From NCBI GenBank assembly GCA_017541105.1, contig JAFXZS010000016.1, forward strand, positions 62,001 to 126,000: a stretch of 64,000 nt of DNA, read 5' to 3'. Below the pieces are notes generated by a model. That model ran no database searches. It saw only the letters and a list, made by a program, of their open reading frames with translations, and was not told where the DNA came from. A program made the translations under genes and the position numbers. Origin of the DNA: Clostridia bacterium (lineage in GTDB: Bacteria > Bacillota > Clostridia > Christensenellales > Aristaeellaceae). Below, piece after piece: positions 37,985 through 47,392 of the stretch. The stretch's first letter is position 1; each line of letters opens with the position of its first letter.

Positions 37985-38707
37985 ATGAATTGTGGCGGGA
38001 TCGGCGACAGACTGAAAAAGAACGGTATTCCGTTTACGGCGGAGCTGCCGGAAAAACTGGAGATATACCTGAATCTGCTGATCGAATGGAATGCCCGGAT
38101 GGATCTGACGGCTGTGCCGGAAGAAGAGGAAATCCTTGACAGGCATTTTGCGGACAGCCTGAGCATTCTGCGTACGCCGGTTTTACTGCCGGAGCGTTCA
38201 ATGATCGACGTGGGAACCGGCGCGGGGTTTCCCGGGATGGTACTTGCCATGGCCCGGGAAGACATGCAGGTAACCCTGATGGATGCCCAGCAGAAACGGC
38301 TGAACTTCCTGCATGCCGTTCAGGAGGCTGCAGGCGTCCGGAATATCCGGCTGCTGCATGCCCGGGCAGAGGATGCGGGACGGGACCGGATTCACAGGGA
38401 ACAGTATGACTATGCGGTTGCCCGCGCGCTTGCGCCGCTGAATGTATTATGTGAATATCTCCTTCCCTTTGTGAAGCGGGGAGGCTATGCGCTGTGCTGG
38501 AAAGGGCCGGCGCTGGCGGAAGAGATGGAGGCCGGAAAACGTGCTTCGCAGATTCTCGGCGGAACCCCGGAACCGCCGATCCGCTGCCCGGTGGAAGGCA
38601 GGGACTGGGATCATCAGATTCTTCCGATCCGCAAGATCAACAAAACCCCGCCTTCCTATCCGAGAAAAGCGGGGACCCCAAAGGCCAGACCTTTGGGGGA
38701 AACATGA
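37985..38707 (+). CDS. rsmG: 16S rRNA (guanine-527-N7)-methyltransferase RsmG
   Basis: 240 residues. SAM-binding motifs IDVGTGAGFPGMVLAMA and VTLMDAQQKRLNFL, plus the upstream LIEWNARMDLTAV and RHFADSL, are typical of RsmG (GidB). The C-terminus with KINKTPPSYPRKAGTPKARP also matches. It is the last plus-strand gene of the long run; a stem GGCGG-TTATT-CCGCC with TTTT at 38715-38733 lies just behind it and overlaps the end of the convergent uxuA. Confidence 0.96.
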   Translation: MNCGGIGDRLKKNGIPFTAELPEKLEIYLNLLIEWNARMDLTAVPEEEEILDRHFADSLSILRTPVLLPERSMIDVGTGAGFPGMVLAMAREDMQVTLMDAQQKRLNFLHAVQEAAGVRNIRLLHARAEDAGRDRIHREQYDYAVARALAPLNVLCEYLLPFVKRGGYALCWKGPALAEEMEAGKRASQILGGTPEPPIRCPVEGRDWDHQILPIRKINKTPPSYPRKAGTPKARPLGET

Positions 38708-38714
38708 CGGAAAC

Positions 38715-38733
38715 GGCGGTTATTCCGCCTTTT
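38715..38733 (+). terminator. Short terminator after rsmG
   Basis: GGCGG (38715-38719), loop TTATT, CCGCC (38725-38729), then TTTT. It overlaps the last codons of uxuA on the other strand. Confidence 0.6.
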
Positions 38734-39799
38734 GCTGCTTGTCGATGGCTTCCCAAAGCCCATTGATGTACGCGACGCCCAGGGCCCGGTCATACAATCC
38801 GTAGCCCGGACGGCCCTTTTCATCCCAGATCATCCGTCCATGATCCGGACGGATATACGTATCTGGACAGGTTTCATAAACGGCTTTCACAATCTCATAC
38901 AGATCCAGATCACCGGAAGCGCTGAGATGCGCAGCTTCCCGGAAATGATGATAGCCCAGATACCGGACATTCCGGATATGCATGGCTCCGATCCGGTCCA
39001 TCTTTCCGAAATGGCGAATGATGGCCGGGAGATCATTGTCAGGGTTGCTGCCCAGGGAACCCGTACACAGGCAGATGGCATTGGCTGGACTGTCATGCAG
39101 CCTGACCATCTGATCAAAATCTTCCTGGCTGTGGGCAATCCGCGGAAGCCCGAAAATCGGCCAGGCCGGATCATCCGGGTGGCAGGCCATACGAATCCCG
39201 ACTTCTTCACAAACGGGGATGACGGCATCAAGGAAATACTTGAAATTCCGGCGCAGATCCTCCGGGCCGATGGATTCATACTGTTTCAGCGTGGTTTCCA
39301 GAAGCGCCAGACGCTCCGGTTCCCAGCCGGGGAGGCTGAAACCGTGGCTGTCCTCCGCTGTTTTGCGGACGATTTCCAGCGGACCCATTTCCCCCAGGTC
39401 TTTTTCATCAAAATACAGGCTGTTGCTGCCGTCCTCCGGAATAACGCGTGCCAGATCCGTGCGCAGCCAGTCAAAGACAGGCATGAAATTATAGATGACG
39501 ACTTTCACGCCGTGCTTCGCGAGCATACGAAGTGTGGAAATGTAGTTGGCAATATACTCTTCCCGGCTGGGGAGCCCCATTTTGATATCTTCATGAACGT
39601 TTACAGACTCAATCACTTCAATCTCTAGGCCGGCCTCATTGACTTCCTTCTTCAGAGCGGCAAACTCCTCTTCGGGCCAGTCCACGCCCGCGGGTTTGTC
39701 CAGCAGGCCCATCACCCCGGACATTCCCGGGATTTGTTTCACATATTTCAGGGGAACGGGATCAATCGCGCTGCCATACCAGCGAAAGGTCATTTTCAT
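38720..39799 (-). CDS. uxuA: Mannonate dehydratase
   Basis: 359 residues from the ATG at 39799, just after GGAGGAG on the minus strand. It dehydrates D-mannonate to 2-keto-3-deoxygluconate in glucuronate breakdown. The start [38 protein letters not shown] (metal-binding His/Asp) and [20 protein letters not shown] are family hallmarks. It has its own promoter and stands alone; no uxaC, uxuB or kdgK is next to it. Confidence 0.95.
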   Translation of the reverse strand: MKMTFRWYGSAIDPVPLKYVKQIPGMSGVMGLLDKPAGVDWPEEEFAALKKEVNEAGLEIEVIESVNVHEDIKMGLPSREEYIANYISTLRMLAKHGVKVVIYNFMPVFDWLRTDLARVIPEDGSNSLYFDEKDLGEMGPLEIVRKTAEDSHGFSLPGWEPERLALLETTLKQYESIGPEDLRRNFKYFLDAVIPVCEEVGIRMACHPDDPAWPIFGLPRIAHSQEDFDQMVRLHDSPANAICLCTGSLGSNPDNDLPAIIRHFGKMDRIGAMHIRNVRYLGYHHFREAAHLSASGDLDLYEIVKAVYETCPDTYIRPDHGRMIWDEKGRPGYGLYDRALGVAYINGLWEAIDKQQKAE

Positions 39800-39841
39800 C
39801 GGGATACTCCTCCTTCGTGCGGACGCTGTGATTCTTTCCGC

Positions 39842-39870
39842 ATTGTAGCAGATATGGGGAACGCTGACAA
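39842..39870 (-). promoter_or_regulatory. Promoter of uxuA
   Basis: On the minus strand TTGTCA (39865-39870) and TACAAT (39842-39847) with a 17-bp spacer, 43 bp before the start codon. Confidence 0.75.
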
Positions 39871-39924
39871 GAAATCCCCGGAATATATATATGAAATCCG
39901 GAGAGATGCATGGAAGGGGATAGG

Positions 39925-40725
39925 TCAGCTGCCCGCGGAACGATAGAAGCGCATGCTTCGTGAGAAAAGAAACACCATGAACCCGAAAACCGCGAATCCG
40001 GAAAGGGGACTGATCCAGGCAGCCCATGCGGGCCAGCCGAAAACAGGCTTGCCGAGGATTACGGATGCCGGAACATGCATGACAAGCGCGAAAGGAGCGA
40101 TGACCGTAAAGAGCATCCGGAGCGGCCGGGGGAACACATCCACGGGATACTGGCACGCGCTGCGTCCGCCGTAGGTCAGCGCATTGGCAATCTCAACGGA
40201 TTTTACACTGTGAATACACAGGACGGCTTCGATCAGGAACAGCCCCAAAACCAGCCAGAAACCGCAGAAAACGCTCTCTGCGAACAGAAGGATGTTTTGC
40301 GGGGACCAGCGGACCTCTGCCATCCGGCTACCGAGGACCAGGCTGACCGTGCCGACAGCGATGCAGGAAATCCGCCGAGGATCCACTGCGCTGCACATGA
40401 CCTGTGTCAGGATTCCGCGCGGATGGGTCAGCAGCAAATCCAGCTGTCCGGTGCGTACCATGTAGGGGAAATTGCCGGTAATACCCCTGCCGAAGCATTC
40501 AGTGAGATAGAATGTGACAGACATGAGGCCGAAAAAGAAATACAGGTCGCCGGCATTCCATTGATTCAGATGGTCAAACCGATCCACCAGCAGGATGACT
40601 GCCAGCATTTCTCCGCCCTCCATAATCAGCTGTGCCAGCGTCTGCAGCATAAAGGAGAGCGGATACTGCATCTGGCACTTCAGGAGGATCCCCATGGAAC
40701 GGAGATATAATTTTAGGGTGTTCAT
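39925..40725 (-). CDS. ABC-2 type exporter permease (second)
   Basis: 266 residues with six predicted membrane helices. It belongs to the ABC-2 membrane protein group with the pattern [18 protein letters not shown] and, later, [24 protein letters not shown], which is typical of paired permeases driven by a DrrA-like ATPase. It is 4 nt downstream of the other permease. The cargo cannot be told from sequence; relatives are often linked to drug or glycolipid export. Confidence 0.9.
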   Translation of the reverse strand: MNTLKLYLRSMGILLKCQMQYPLSFMLQTLAQLIMEGGEMLAVILLVDRFDHLNQWNAGDLYFFFGLMSVTFYLTECFGRGITGNFPYMVRTGQLDLLLTHPRGILTQVMCSAVDPRRISCIAVGTVSLVLGSRMAEVRWSPQNILLFAESVFCGFWLVLGLFLIEAVLCIHSVKSVEIANALTYGGRSACQYPVDVFPRPLRMLFTVIAPFALVMHVPASVILGKPVFGWPAWAAWISPLSGFAVFGFMVFLFSRSMRFYRSAGS

Positions 40726-40729
40726 CCGT

Positions 40730-41521
40730 TTATCCTCCCTGAATGATCAGCCTGCGCTGATTCCGCTGCCAGAAAAGGCAGCCTGCGCCAACCAGCAACA
40801 GTGTCCATCCGGCCTGCAGCAGAAGGATTGCCGGCGCCTGGGGAACGGCAGTTTCTCCGGTATACAGGCGGATCGGGGCATCCAGCATCTGCGCATAGGG
40901 CAGCAGTGTGATTATCCGCTGCCAGCTGTCCGGGTACAGAGTCAGGGGAAGCACATTGCCGCTCAGGATCATCATCAGCAGGTTCATCATTGCCTGGATT
41001 CCCCGCTGGTCCAGGGTGCGCATGGTAAAGGCCATGGTGAGGTTCTCCATGGCGCATATGCAGCAGAGGCCGAGGGTAAGGGCGGCCAGAGAAAGGATCA
41101 GAGCCGGGACAGATGCGGGCAGGGCGATACCCCAGCCTTCCGGCAGGAGGGCGGCAAAAAGAAGCATGGGACCCGCGCGAAGCAGGCTGCCCATCAGTTT
41201 CTGTGCCATGATCCGTACATAGTAAAAGCCATACAGATGAAGCGGACGACACAGGTCATAAGCGATGCCGCCTGAACGGATCTTATCCATCAGGTCGGCA
41301 TCGGAAGCCAAAAGCATCCGGAAAAACGCCTGCTGCAGCCAGACATAGGTTGTTACGTGGGACAGCGGCATGCTTTGCGGTTTCCCGGCATACAGCGCAC
41401 GATACAGTGCGACCAGAATCAGCCCGAAGAAAACCTGGCAGGCAATTCCTCCGAGAGCCGCTCCGCGGTAATGGGTTTCAAGGCGAAAACGCATCCGGAA
41501 AACGGAGAGGTATGCTTTCAT
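40730..41521 (-). CDS. ABC-2 type exporter permease (first)
   Basis: 263 residues, about six membrane helices, partner of the permease at 39925. The N-terminus is YLSVFRMRFRLETHYRGAAL; DKIRSGGIAYDLCRPLHLYG and NVLPLTLYPDSWQRIITLLP match the same family. The start overlaps the end of the ATPase gene by 4 nt, so the three genes are translated together. Confidence 0.9.
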   Translation of the reverse strand: MKAYLSVFRMRFRLETHYRGAALGGIACQVFFGLILVALYRALYAGKPQSMPLSHVTTYVWLQQAFFRMLLASDADLMDKIRSGGIAYDLCRPLHLYGFYYVRIMAQKLMGSLLRAGPMLLFAALLPEGWGIALPASVPALILSLAALTLGLCCICAMENLTMAFTMRTLDQRGIQAMMNLLMMILSGNVLPLTLYPDSWQRIITLLPYAQMLDAPIRLYTGETAVPQAPAILLLQAGWTLLLVGAGCLFWQRNQRRLIIQGG

Positions 41522-42483
41522 AGGCCCATCTCCCGATACATTTCGGCAATCAGATAGTCAATATTCTGCGGCTGGACGGTCATTTCCCGAATCGACCCGG
41601 CCTGCTGAAGCAGTGCAAGCAGTTCCGCGGTCGGAAGCGTTTCCGGCTGATAGGCCAGGCGGAATCCGTCTCCTTCCCGCTGCATTGTGACAGAAGCGGG
41701 AAGTACCGGTATGCAGCCGCTCCGGTCGTAACGGATTTCCACCGTCCGCCTGCGGTCATAGCGCCGCAGGAGATCCTGCAGCTGCCCGTCATACAGCTTC
41801 CGGCCGTGCCCCAATACCATGACCCGGGAACAAAGCGCGGCAATATCCTCCATATCGTGGGTGGTCAGCAGAATGGTTGTCCGATGTTCCTGATTCTCCC
41901 ATTTCAGGAAATCCCGGAGGGCCAGCTTACTGACCGCATCCAGCCCGATGGTCGGCTCGTCCAGGAACAGTATTTCCGGCCGATGCAGAAGGGAACCGCA
42001 CAGTTCCGAACGCATCCGCTGGCCGAGGCTCATCTGGCGCAGCGGCGTCCGGAGAAGATCCCCGAGGTTCAGCGCTTCCGAAAGCTCGCTGAGCCTTTTC
42101 CGATAGGCATCTTCCGGGATGCGGTAGATATCCTTCAGCAGGCTGTAGCTGTCCAGAATCGGAACATCCCACCAAAGCTGCATCCGTTGGCCGAAAACGA
42201 CGCCGATATGCTTTACATAGCTTTTGCGGTCCTTCCAGGGGATCTGGCTGCCGACCCGTACTTCACCGCTGTCCGGGGTCATGATGCCGGAAAGGATTTT
42301 CACCGTTGTGGACTTGCCGGCCCCGTTGGGGCCGATATATCCGATTAATTCTCCCCGGTCAATATCGAAAGAAACATCTGCCAGGGCCTGAATCGTTTCC
42401 TTTTCCCGCAGGAACGATTCGCTGCTGCGCTTTTTCCGGACATAAAAGCGCTTGCACAGATCCCGTACCTGAATATAACTCAT
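41518..42483 (-). CDS. ABC exporter ATP-binding protein
   Basis: 321 residues from the ATG at 42483. Walker A is [17 protein letters not shown], the signature is [16 protein letters not shown] (a G-Q-R variant of LSGGQ) and Walker B is [12 protein letters not shown], followed by the switch [10 protein letters not shown]. The N-terminal [21 protein letters not shown] insertion and the [15 protein letters not shown] block after Walker A are typical of the ATPase paired with ABC-2 permeases of this type. It is first in the three-gene operon. Confidence 0.93.
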   Translation of the reverse strand: MSYIQVRDLCKRFYVRKKRSSESFLREKETIQALADVSFDIDRGELIGYIGPNGAGKSTTVKILSGIMTPDSGEVRVGSQIPWKDRKSYVKHIGVVFGQRMQLWWDVPILDSYSLLKDIYRIPEDAYRKRLSELSEALNLGDLLRTPLRQMSLGQRMRSELCGSLLHRPEILFLDEPTIGLDAVSKLALRDFLKWENQEHRTTILLTTHDMEDIAALCSRVMVLGHGRKLYDGQLQDLLRRYDRRRTVEIRYDRSGCIPVLPASVTMQREGDGFRLAYQPETLPTAELLALLQQAGSIREMTVQPQNIDYLIAEMYREMGL

Positions 42484-42558
42484 GCCAGATCTTCCTTTTT
42501 CTTTTCTGTGATTGTCGGCCGGATGATAGCCACGGTTGAAATGCCGGGTTCTTAAAAG

Positions 42559-42641
42559 TGCGGATGGCGGGACTCGAACCCGCACGCTTGTTAGGGCAGG
42601 GGATTTTAAGTCCCCGGTGTCTGCCATTCCACCACATCCGC
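42559..42641 (-). tRNA. tRNA-Leu (anticodon TAA)
   Basis: 83 nt on the minus strand. The acceptor GCGGATG pairs with CATCCGC; the anticodon arm GGGGA-CTTAAAA-TCCCC gives TAA; the long variable arm and the T arm GCGGGTTCGAGTCCCGC are typical of a class II leucine tRNA. CCA is not encoded. Confidence 0.95.
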
Positions 42642-42658
42642 AGGACGCAGAAAGTATA

Positions 42659-44491
42659 TCACCCGGATGATTCCTGCGTCAAGGTGCTGAAATAGATCGT
42701 ATACGGCTCATCCGTCACGTCACAGAGCGGGATGAGGCGGAAGTTTTCAGGCTGGTTCAAAGTCCGGTAGGTGTTCTGCTGCCAGACAAAGGTGCTGTAG
42801 GTATGAGGGATTTCGGGAAGGAGGAAGGAGGATGGTTCGGACAGATCTCCGCGGAGCGGCCTGTCTGTTTCCGTCAGTCCGGCCAGAACAAGGGGACCGT
42901 CCACCAGGGAGACCATGCCCGGAACGCCTTCCAGCGGTTCGCACCGGACAGTGCTCGGGAAGAACAGATCCAGTGTATCGTCGGACCACACGCGGGAAAG
43001 ATGAATATAACCGCCCCGGGAAATGCAATCCGTGACGGGCTGGCCGTTCAGGGAAACCTCCGGGCTTCCGGCGCACCAGGAAGGGATCCGAAGCTTCAGG
43101 CACCAGGCATCGGCAGCATCTGTTTTTACGGTGAAGCGCAGGCTCCAGCGGGAAACATGCCCGCCGCCATGCTCGTCAAAAAGCACCTGATTGTTATAGT
43201 TTTTCATATGGATTGCCTGGGAAAGAGAAACGTTTCCGGCGGAAAGGTGAATCTTTGCCTCGGACGGAATATACTGGCTGACGGTTACCGTGTTTTCACC
43301 GGCATACCAGATCAGCTCCGGGTACAGGGTCTGAGCCTGAACCATGGTGCCGAAACAGCACCAGAAATCCCTGGTGCGGCTGCCCCAGGTTTTCCGGCTC
43401 CCGGGCGCCATGGGAAGGAAATAGGTCGGCATGCCGGTGCTCCGGTTTTGCTGTGCCAGGAATCCGTTGTATATCGCCCGTTCTATGTAGTCCGCATAGG
43501 ACGGGTCCTCTGTCCAGCGGTACAGGTATTCTGCTGTACGGACCATATTATAGACTGTACAGAATTCCTGATCGGTTCCGCACAGATAGCGGCCGTGGCT
43601 GTGGGGCGGGATCCAGAATTCCCCGGCGTTGGATCCGGTGGTGCTGAACATCCCGCGGTCGGTAACGGCTGTTTTCCAGAAAGCCTCCATCCGGCGCATC
43701 CATTTTTCATCCCCTGTAATCTCATAGAGGCGGCCCGCCCCGTGAGAAACCGGAATCGAGGCATTGGCATGATCGTCGGACAGGGCGTCACCCCCTGCAT
43801 CCAAACGGTCAAAGAGTGCGTTTCCCTCGTAGGCTTTTGTCAGGAAACGATATTTCTCCTTCCCTGTCAGGGCCAGCAAATCCGCCCAGACTTCCAGCAT
43901 ACCGGCCTGTTCCCCGGAGAAAACCGCCTCCGGAGCGGATGTGCTTACGGACTCGACCCATCGGACGTACCAGTCTGCAAGATGATCAAGGATTTCAATG
44001 GCTACCGGGTTTCCCAGCCGGTCATAGACATCCTTGAGTCCCATAATGGTTTTATGCATGGTATACTGCGGAGACCAGATATATTGGCTCGTCGCCATCA
44101 AGGTGAAATATTTTTCCGGGATAGATCCGACCCATTCTCCGCCGTTGAGCTTCTGACAGCGGGCAAGCTCGCTGACAATCCAGTCCAGCTTTGCCCTCAG
44201 CTGCGGATGGCTTTCATTGGCGCAGAGGGATGCGGCAGCGGACAGCCAGTGCCCGAGAAAATGGCCGCGTAGCTGGCAGCTGGGAGCTTCCCAGCCCCAA
44301 TGAAGCCTTGCCGATGCCGGATCAGGCAATACCTGCTGATCCGGAAGAATAATGCCGGCTTCCAGATAGAAGTTCTGCAGAAGGCAAACGGAGTCCAGCT
44401 CCATCAGATAATTCTCATTCAGCTTCATGCGCTGATGGAAAAGCCCCGGAAGAATCCGGACATCCGGAAGGGAGAACCGTTTCAGCATCAT
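42659..44491 (-). CDS. GH127-family (DUF1680) glycosidase, probable beta-L-arabinofuranosidase
   Basis: 610 residues from the ATG at 44491 (a second ATG follows at once; a TTG at 44509 is less likely). It has the (alpha/alpha)6 barrel motifs of DUF1680: LHWGWEAPSCQLRGHFLGHW, QYTMHKTIMGLKDVYD, ETCG-like EFCTVYNMVRTAEYLYRW and the metal-site cysteines in RDFWCCFGTMVQ. A C-terminal beta domain follows. Known members cut terminal beta-L-arabinofuranose from plant glycans. No signal peptide is seen, so it should act on imported oligosaccharides in the cytoplasm. It is divergent from the sensor gene at 44657. Confidence 0.9.
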   Translation of the reverse strand: MMLKRFSLPDVRILPGLFHQRMKLNENYLMELDSVCLLQNFYLEAGIILPDQQVLPDPASARLHWGWEAPSCQLRGHFLGHWLSAAASLCANESHPQLRAKLDWIVSELARCQKLNGGEWVGSIPEKYFTLMATSQYIWSPQYTMHKTIMGLKDVYDRLGNPVAIEILDHLADWYVRWVESVSTSAPEAVFSGEQAGMLEVWADLLALTGKEKYRFLTKAYEGNALFDRLDAGGDALSDDHANASIPVSHGAGRLYEITGDEKWMRRMEAFWKTAVTDRGMFSTTGSNAGEFWIPPHSHGRYLCGTDQEFCTVYNMVRTAEYLYRWTEDPSYADYIERAIYNGFLAQQNRSTGMPTYFLPMAPGSRKTWGSRTRDFWCCFGTMVQAQTLYPELIWYAGENTVTVSQYIPSEAKIHLSAGNVSLSQAIHMKNYNNQVLFDEHGGGHVSRWSLRFTVKTDAADAWCLKLRIPSWCAGSPEVSLNGQPVTDCISRGGYIHLSRVWSDDTLDLFFPSTVRCEPLEGVPGMVSLVDGPLVLAGLTETDRPLRGDLSEPSSFLLPEIPHTYSTFVWQQNTYRTLNQPENFRLIPLCDVTDEPYTIYFSTLTQESSG

Positions 44492-44542
44492 CAACACCGC
44501 CCTGTCCAAGAATCACGGCCGAAACCGCCGATTGTGCTGTAT

Positions 44543-44570
44543 ATTTTATCACAAGTAAACCTAAAGTCAA
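44543..44570 (-). promoter_or_regulatory. Promoter of the GH127 gene
   Basis: On the minus strand TTGACT (44565-44570) and TAAAAT (44543-44548), 16-bp spacer, in an AT-rich region shared with the divergent promoter at 44588. Confidence 0.6.
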
Positions 44571-44587
44571 AATGATTCTGTGAATGC

Positions 44588-44616
44588 TTGTACGATGATT
44601 TTGAAAGTGGTATATT
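44588..44616 (+). promoter_or_regulatory. Promoter of the sugar-binding/GGDEF gene
   Basis: TTGTAC (44588-44593) and TATATT (44611-44616) with a 17-bp spacer; 40 bp before the start codon. The two -35 boxes of the divergent promoters are only about 17 bp apart, so one regulator could control both. Confidence 0.65.
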
Positions 44617-44656
44617 ATGAACACATGCGACAGAAGAAAAGGGGAACAGAGAAACG

Positions 44657-46543
44657 ATGTCCAAGAGAATTGCTGTCCTGGTTGCGAGTATTGACCGTGA
44701 ATACCAGCAGGATTTCGCATCGGGGCTGGCTTCCGCCGGGGTGCAGTATGATGCGGATATCTGCATTTTCAACAGCCAGGGCCATATGAATGTCGCTATT
44801 TCCACCAACAGTGAAGTCGGGGAAAGCATGATTTACGATCTCCCCGATCTGAACGAATTTGACGGCGTGATTACCATGCTGGCCACGATGGGAAACGATA
44901 TTGCGCATCAGAAGGTTCTGGATGTTGTCCGTCCGTTTGCAAAAACCGGAAAGCCCCATGTTTCCATCGACGTGCCGATGGAGGGGGCGGTATGTATTCT
45001 GTTTGATGACGCGATCAGCGTGGGAGAGCTGACAGATCATCTGATCAGCGAACACGGCGCCAGGAGGATAGCGTTTGTCAGCGGGCCGAAGAATTCAAAC
45101 GTATCGTCTGCCCGGCTGGAAGCCTGCAGGGAGGCAATGCGCCGGCATGGGCTTACCCTGGATGACAATCTTGTTTTTGACGGTGAATGGACACGGGTAG
45201 GCGGACGCAGAGCCGCAGAACGGATTCTCGAATCCGGAGGTCAGATTCCCGACGCGGTGATCTGCGCCAATGATGATATGGCGCTGAGCGTGATCGAATA
45301 TATGAGCGAACATGGCATCCGTGTTCCGAAGGATGTCATGGTGACAGGCTTTGACGCGCTGCGGGAAGCAGTGATGCGCGGAGTCACATCAGTCTGCCGC
45401 CCCGTTGACAGGTCAGCACGGAAAGCCGTGGAAATCCTTTGCAGATGGATTGACGGGGAGGCCCCGAAGGAGAAGGAAATCCTGCTTTCCACGATCCCCA
45501 TATACGGCGTCAGCTGCGGATGCTCACAAAGCCTGGAGCACATGAATGAAAAGCTTCGTGCCCTCGGGACGGAACGCTGGAACATGGAAACGATCCTGAC
45601 GCGGGTCAGTATGTATTCCGGTACGCTCGCCGGGGTCGGGGATGAGCTGGAAGCCGCGGAAAAGATAAGGGATTTTACGGACAGCTGGAATATACGTGAA
45701 TTGTATCTATGCGTGGATCCGGTCATCTGCGGCCGCGAAAACCGTACAGCGGAAGGCTCGTCTTTTCCGGACGAGATGTATCTGCTCTACGGGATCCGGA
45801 ACGGGAAGGAGTACAGGCAAACCCTGATTGACAGGCGGGATCTGGTTCCCGCCTTGCAGGAAATGCGCAAAAACCCGTCCTGCCTCGTTTTCTGCCCGCT
45901 GTACTACAGAAACAAGAACTTCGGATATGTTGCCATGGACCTGGGCAACGGAACAGGATCAGCTTTGTATTCCGTCCTGATGCTGCTCAACGGTGCGCTG
46001 ATCAGTCTGTACCTGCAGACGAATATCAAGCAGTATGCCGCGAAAATTGAAGATATGGCTGTTCATGATATTATGACCGGCCTGCTGAACCGGCGGGGAT
46101 ATATGGAACAGGCACCCATCGCGATGGGAAAAGCCAGAAAAACAGGAAAGTATTTTGCCCTGCTGAGTATGGACATGGATCATATGAAGAAAATCAATGA
46201 TGAGCACGGGCATATGATGGGGGATGAGGCAATCTGCAGAATGGGGAGAGCGCTGCGTGTCCTGGAGCGTCAGGGTGTTACCCCGGTACACATCAGCGGA
46301 GATGAATTCCTGGCCTATGGCATCATGGATTCCCAGGCGGAAGCGGAGGCGCTGATTCCCGCAATTCAGGCGGAACTGGACAGAATGAACCGGGAGGAAC
46401 CATGGATCAGCGAGATTGGCGCCAGTATCGGCCTGTATGCTGCTGTTCCCGAATCGAGTGATCTGATGGATGAATACATGAGCAAAGCAGACAGGGCCAT
46501 GTATGAGGACAAAGCCCGCAGGAAAAAAAGCAGACCGGTATGA
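44657..46543 (+). CDS. LacI-type sugar-binding domain fused to a GGDEF domain
   Basis: 628 residues. The first part (about 1-290) is a periplasmic-binding-protein fold of the LacI/GalR kind (RIAVLVASIDREYQQDFASG, RIAFVSGPKNSN, DAVICANDDMALSVIEYMSE, VMVTGFDALREAVMRGVTSV), but there is no helix-turn-helix before it and no signal peptide or membrane helix. A linker region (about 300-455) leads to a GGDEF domain (about 458-625; HDIMTGLLNRRGYME, MDMDHMKKINDEHGHMMGDE) whose active-site loop reads SGDEF near residue 546. This suggests a soluble, ligand-controlled diguanylate cyclase or a degenerate c-di-GMP sensor. The divergent GH127 gene hints at a plant-sugar ligand (inference). Confidence 0.88.
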   Translation: MSKRIAVLVASIDREYQQDFASGLASAGVQYDADICIFNSQGHMNVAISTNSEVGESMIYDLPDLNEFDGVITMLATMGNDIAHQKVLDVVRPFAKTGKPHVSIDVPMEGAVCILFDDAISVGELTDHLISEHGARRIAFVSGPKNSNVSSARLEACREAMRRHGLTLDDNLVFDGEWTRVGGRRAAERILESGGQIPDAVICANDDMALSVIEYMSEHGIRVPKDVMVTGFDALREAVMRGVTSVCRPVDRSARKAVEILCRWIDGEAPKEKEILLSTIPIYGVSCGCSQSLEHMNEKLRALGTERWNMETILTRVSMYSGTLAGVGDELEAAEKIRDFTDSWNIRELYLCVDPVICGRENRTAEGSSFPDEMYLLYGIRNGKEYRQTLIDRRDLVPALQEMRKNPSCLVFCPLYYRNKNFGYVAMDLGNGTGSALYSVLMLLNGALISLYLQTNIKQYAAKIEDMAVHDIMTGLLNRRGYMEQAPIAMGKARKTGKYFALLSMDMDHMKKINDEHGHMMGDEAICRMGRALRVLERQGVTPVHISGDEFLAYGIMDSQAEAEALIPAIQAELDRMNREEPWISEIGASIGLYAAVPESSDLMDEYMSKADRAMYEDKARRKKSRPV

Positions 46544-46570
46544 AAAAGCCCGGGCCGAAACAGCCCGGGC
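46543..46570 (-). terminator. Terminator of the ruvX/DUF1292 transcript
   Basis: GCCCGGGC (46548-46555), 7-nt loop, GCCCGGGC (46563-46570); on the minus strand it ends in a T-run (46547-46543). It also lies right behind the plus-strand GGDEF gene. Confidence 0.75.
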
Positions 46571-46576
46571 AATGCT

Positions 46577-46879
46577 TTAATCCTGATTTAAATCATCCGT
46601 GAGCCGGAGAAGCTTTTCAAAAACCGCATCCGCCACGTCATCTTCGGGAACGTTATACACATCCTCGCCGTTTTCATCCTGCTCAATCTTCAGAATGAAC
46701 ACTTCCAGATCGTCTTCATCCGCATCCGGGTCGCACAGTGCCAGATAGCTTTCTCCTTTATACTCCAGGGTGGCAAGGTGCTCAAAAACGGTTGTTTCCC
46801 CGTTTTCGTCAATCAGCTCCACCAGATCGTTTTCTTCTTCATTTTCTTCGGGATCAAATTTTCCGATTTCGTCTGCCAT
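46577..46879 (-). CDS. DUF1292 protein (YrzB-like)
   Basis: 100 residues, strongly acidic. The DUF1292 pattern LVELIDENGETTVFEHLATLEYKGESYLALCDPD is clear. The family is widespread in Firmicutes next to ruvX (yrzB-yqgF) but has no known function. It follows ruvX by 15 nt and ends in a terminator. Confidence 0.92.
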   Translation of the reverse strand: MADEIGKFDPEENEEENDLVELIDENGETTVFEHLATLEYKGESYLALCDPDADEDDLEVFILKIEQDENGEDVYNVPEDDVADAVFEKLLRLTDDLNQD

Positions 46880-46894
46880 AATTCTTCTCCTTGC

Positions 46895-47314
46895 TTATGA
46901 TCGATATCCGGATTCGAGCCACTGCTCCAGAATCAGAGCTGCCGCGACCTTATCCACCGTGTCCTTCCGTTCCTGACGGGACATGCGGCCCTCCAGCAGC
47001 GTATCTTCCGCGGCGACGGTGGACAGCCGTTCGTCCTGGAAAAAGACCGTGAGGCCTGCCTGCTCCAGCTGGCGGCACAATTCCCGGACTTTTTTTGCCT
47101 GAAAACCTTCCGATCCGTCCATGTTCAGAGGAAGTCCGGAAACAACCTGTGTGGTCTCATACCGGTTGCAGATCTCCAGAATTTTACGGGTATCCGGTCC
47201 CCAGCCGACACGGGTTATGACCTCCACGGGCGTGGCAATCATCCGGGAAGCATCGGAAACAGCGACGCCAATGCGTACATCTCCGATATCCAGTGCAACA
47301 ATTCGTTCGTTCAT
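46895..47314 (-). CDS. ruvX: Putative pre-16S rRNA nuclease / Holliday junction resolvase RuvX (YqgF)
   Basis: 139 residues. RNase H fold with IVALDIGDVRIGVAVSD (first acidic residue), VSGLPLNMDGSEG and FFQDERLSTVAAEDTLLE. The family matures the 16S rRNA 5' end; the resolvase name is historical. It lies about 80 nt after pnp and directly before the DUF1292 gene. Confidence 0.93.
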   Translation of the reverse strand: MNERIVALDIGDVRIGVAVSDASRMIATPVEVITRVGWGPDTRKILEICNRYETTQVVSGLPLNMDGSEGFQAKKVRELCRQLEQAGLTVFFQDERLSTVAAEDTLLEGRMSRQERKDTVDKVAAALILEQWLESGYRS

Positions 47315-47392
47315 CCGGTTTGAAAAGGCAGCCCTCGAACCAGCCGGACAACATGTCTCCGGCCGGTTATCGGGAGCTGCCGGATCCTTTCA

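Noticed and set aside
42803-44272. A 489-codon plus-strand frame opposite the GH127 gene
   Set aside because: The minus-strand product shows GH127 motifs throughout; the plus-strand one shows none.
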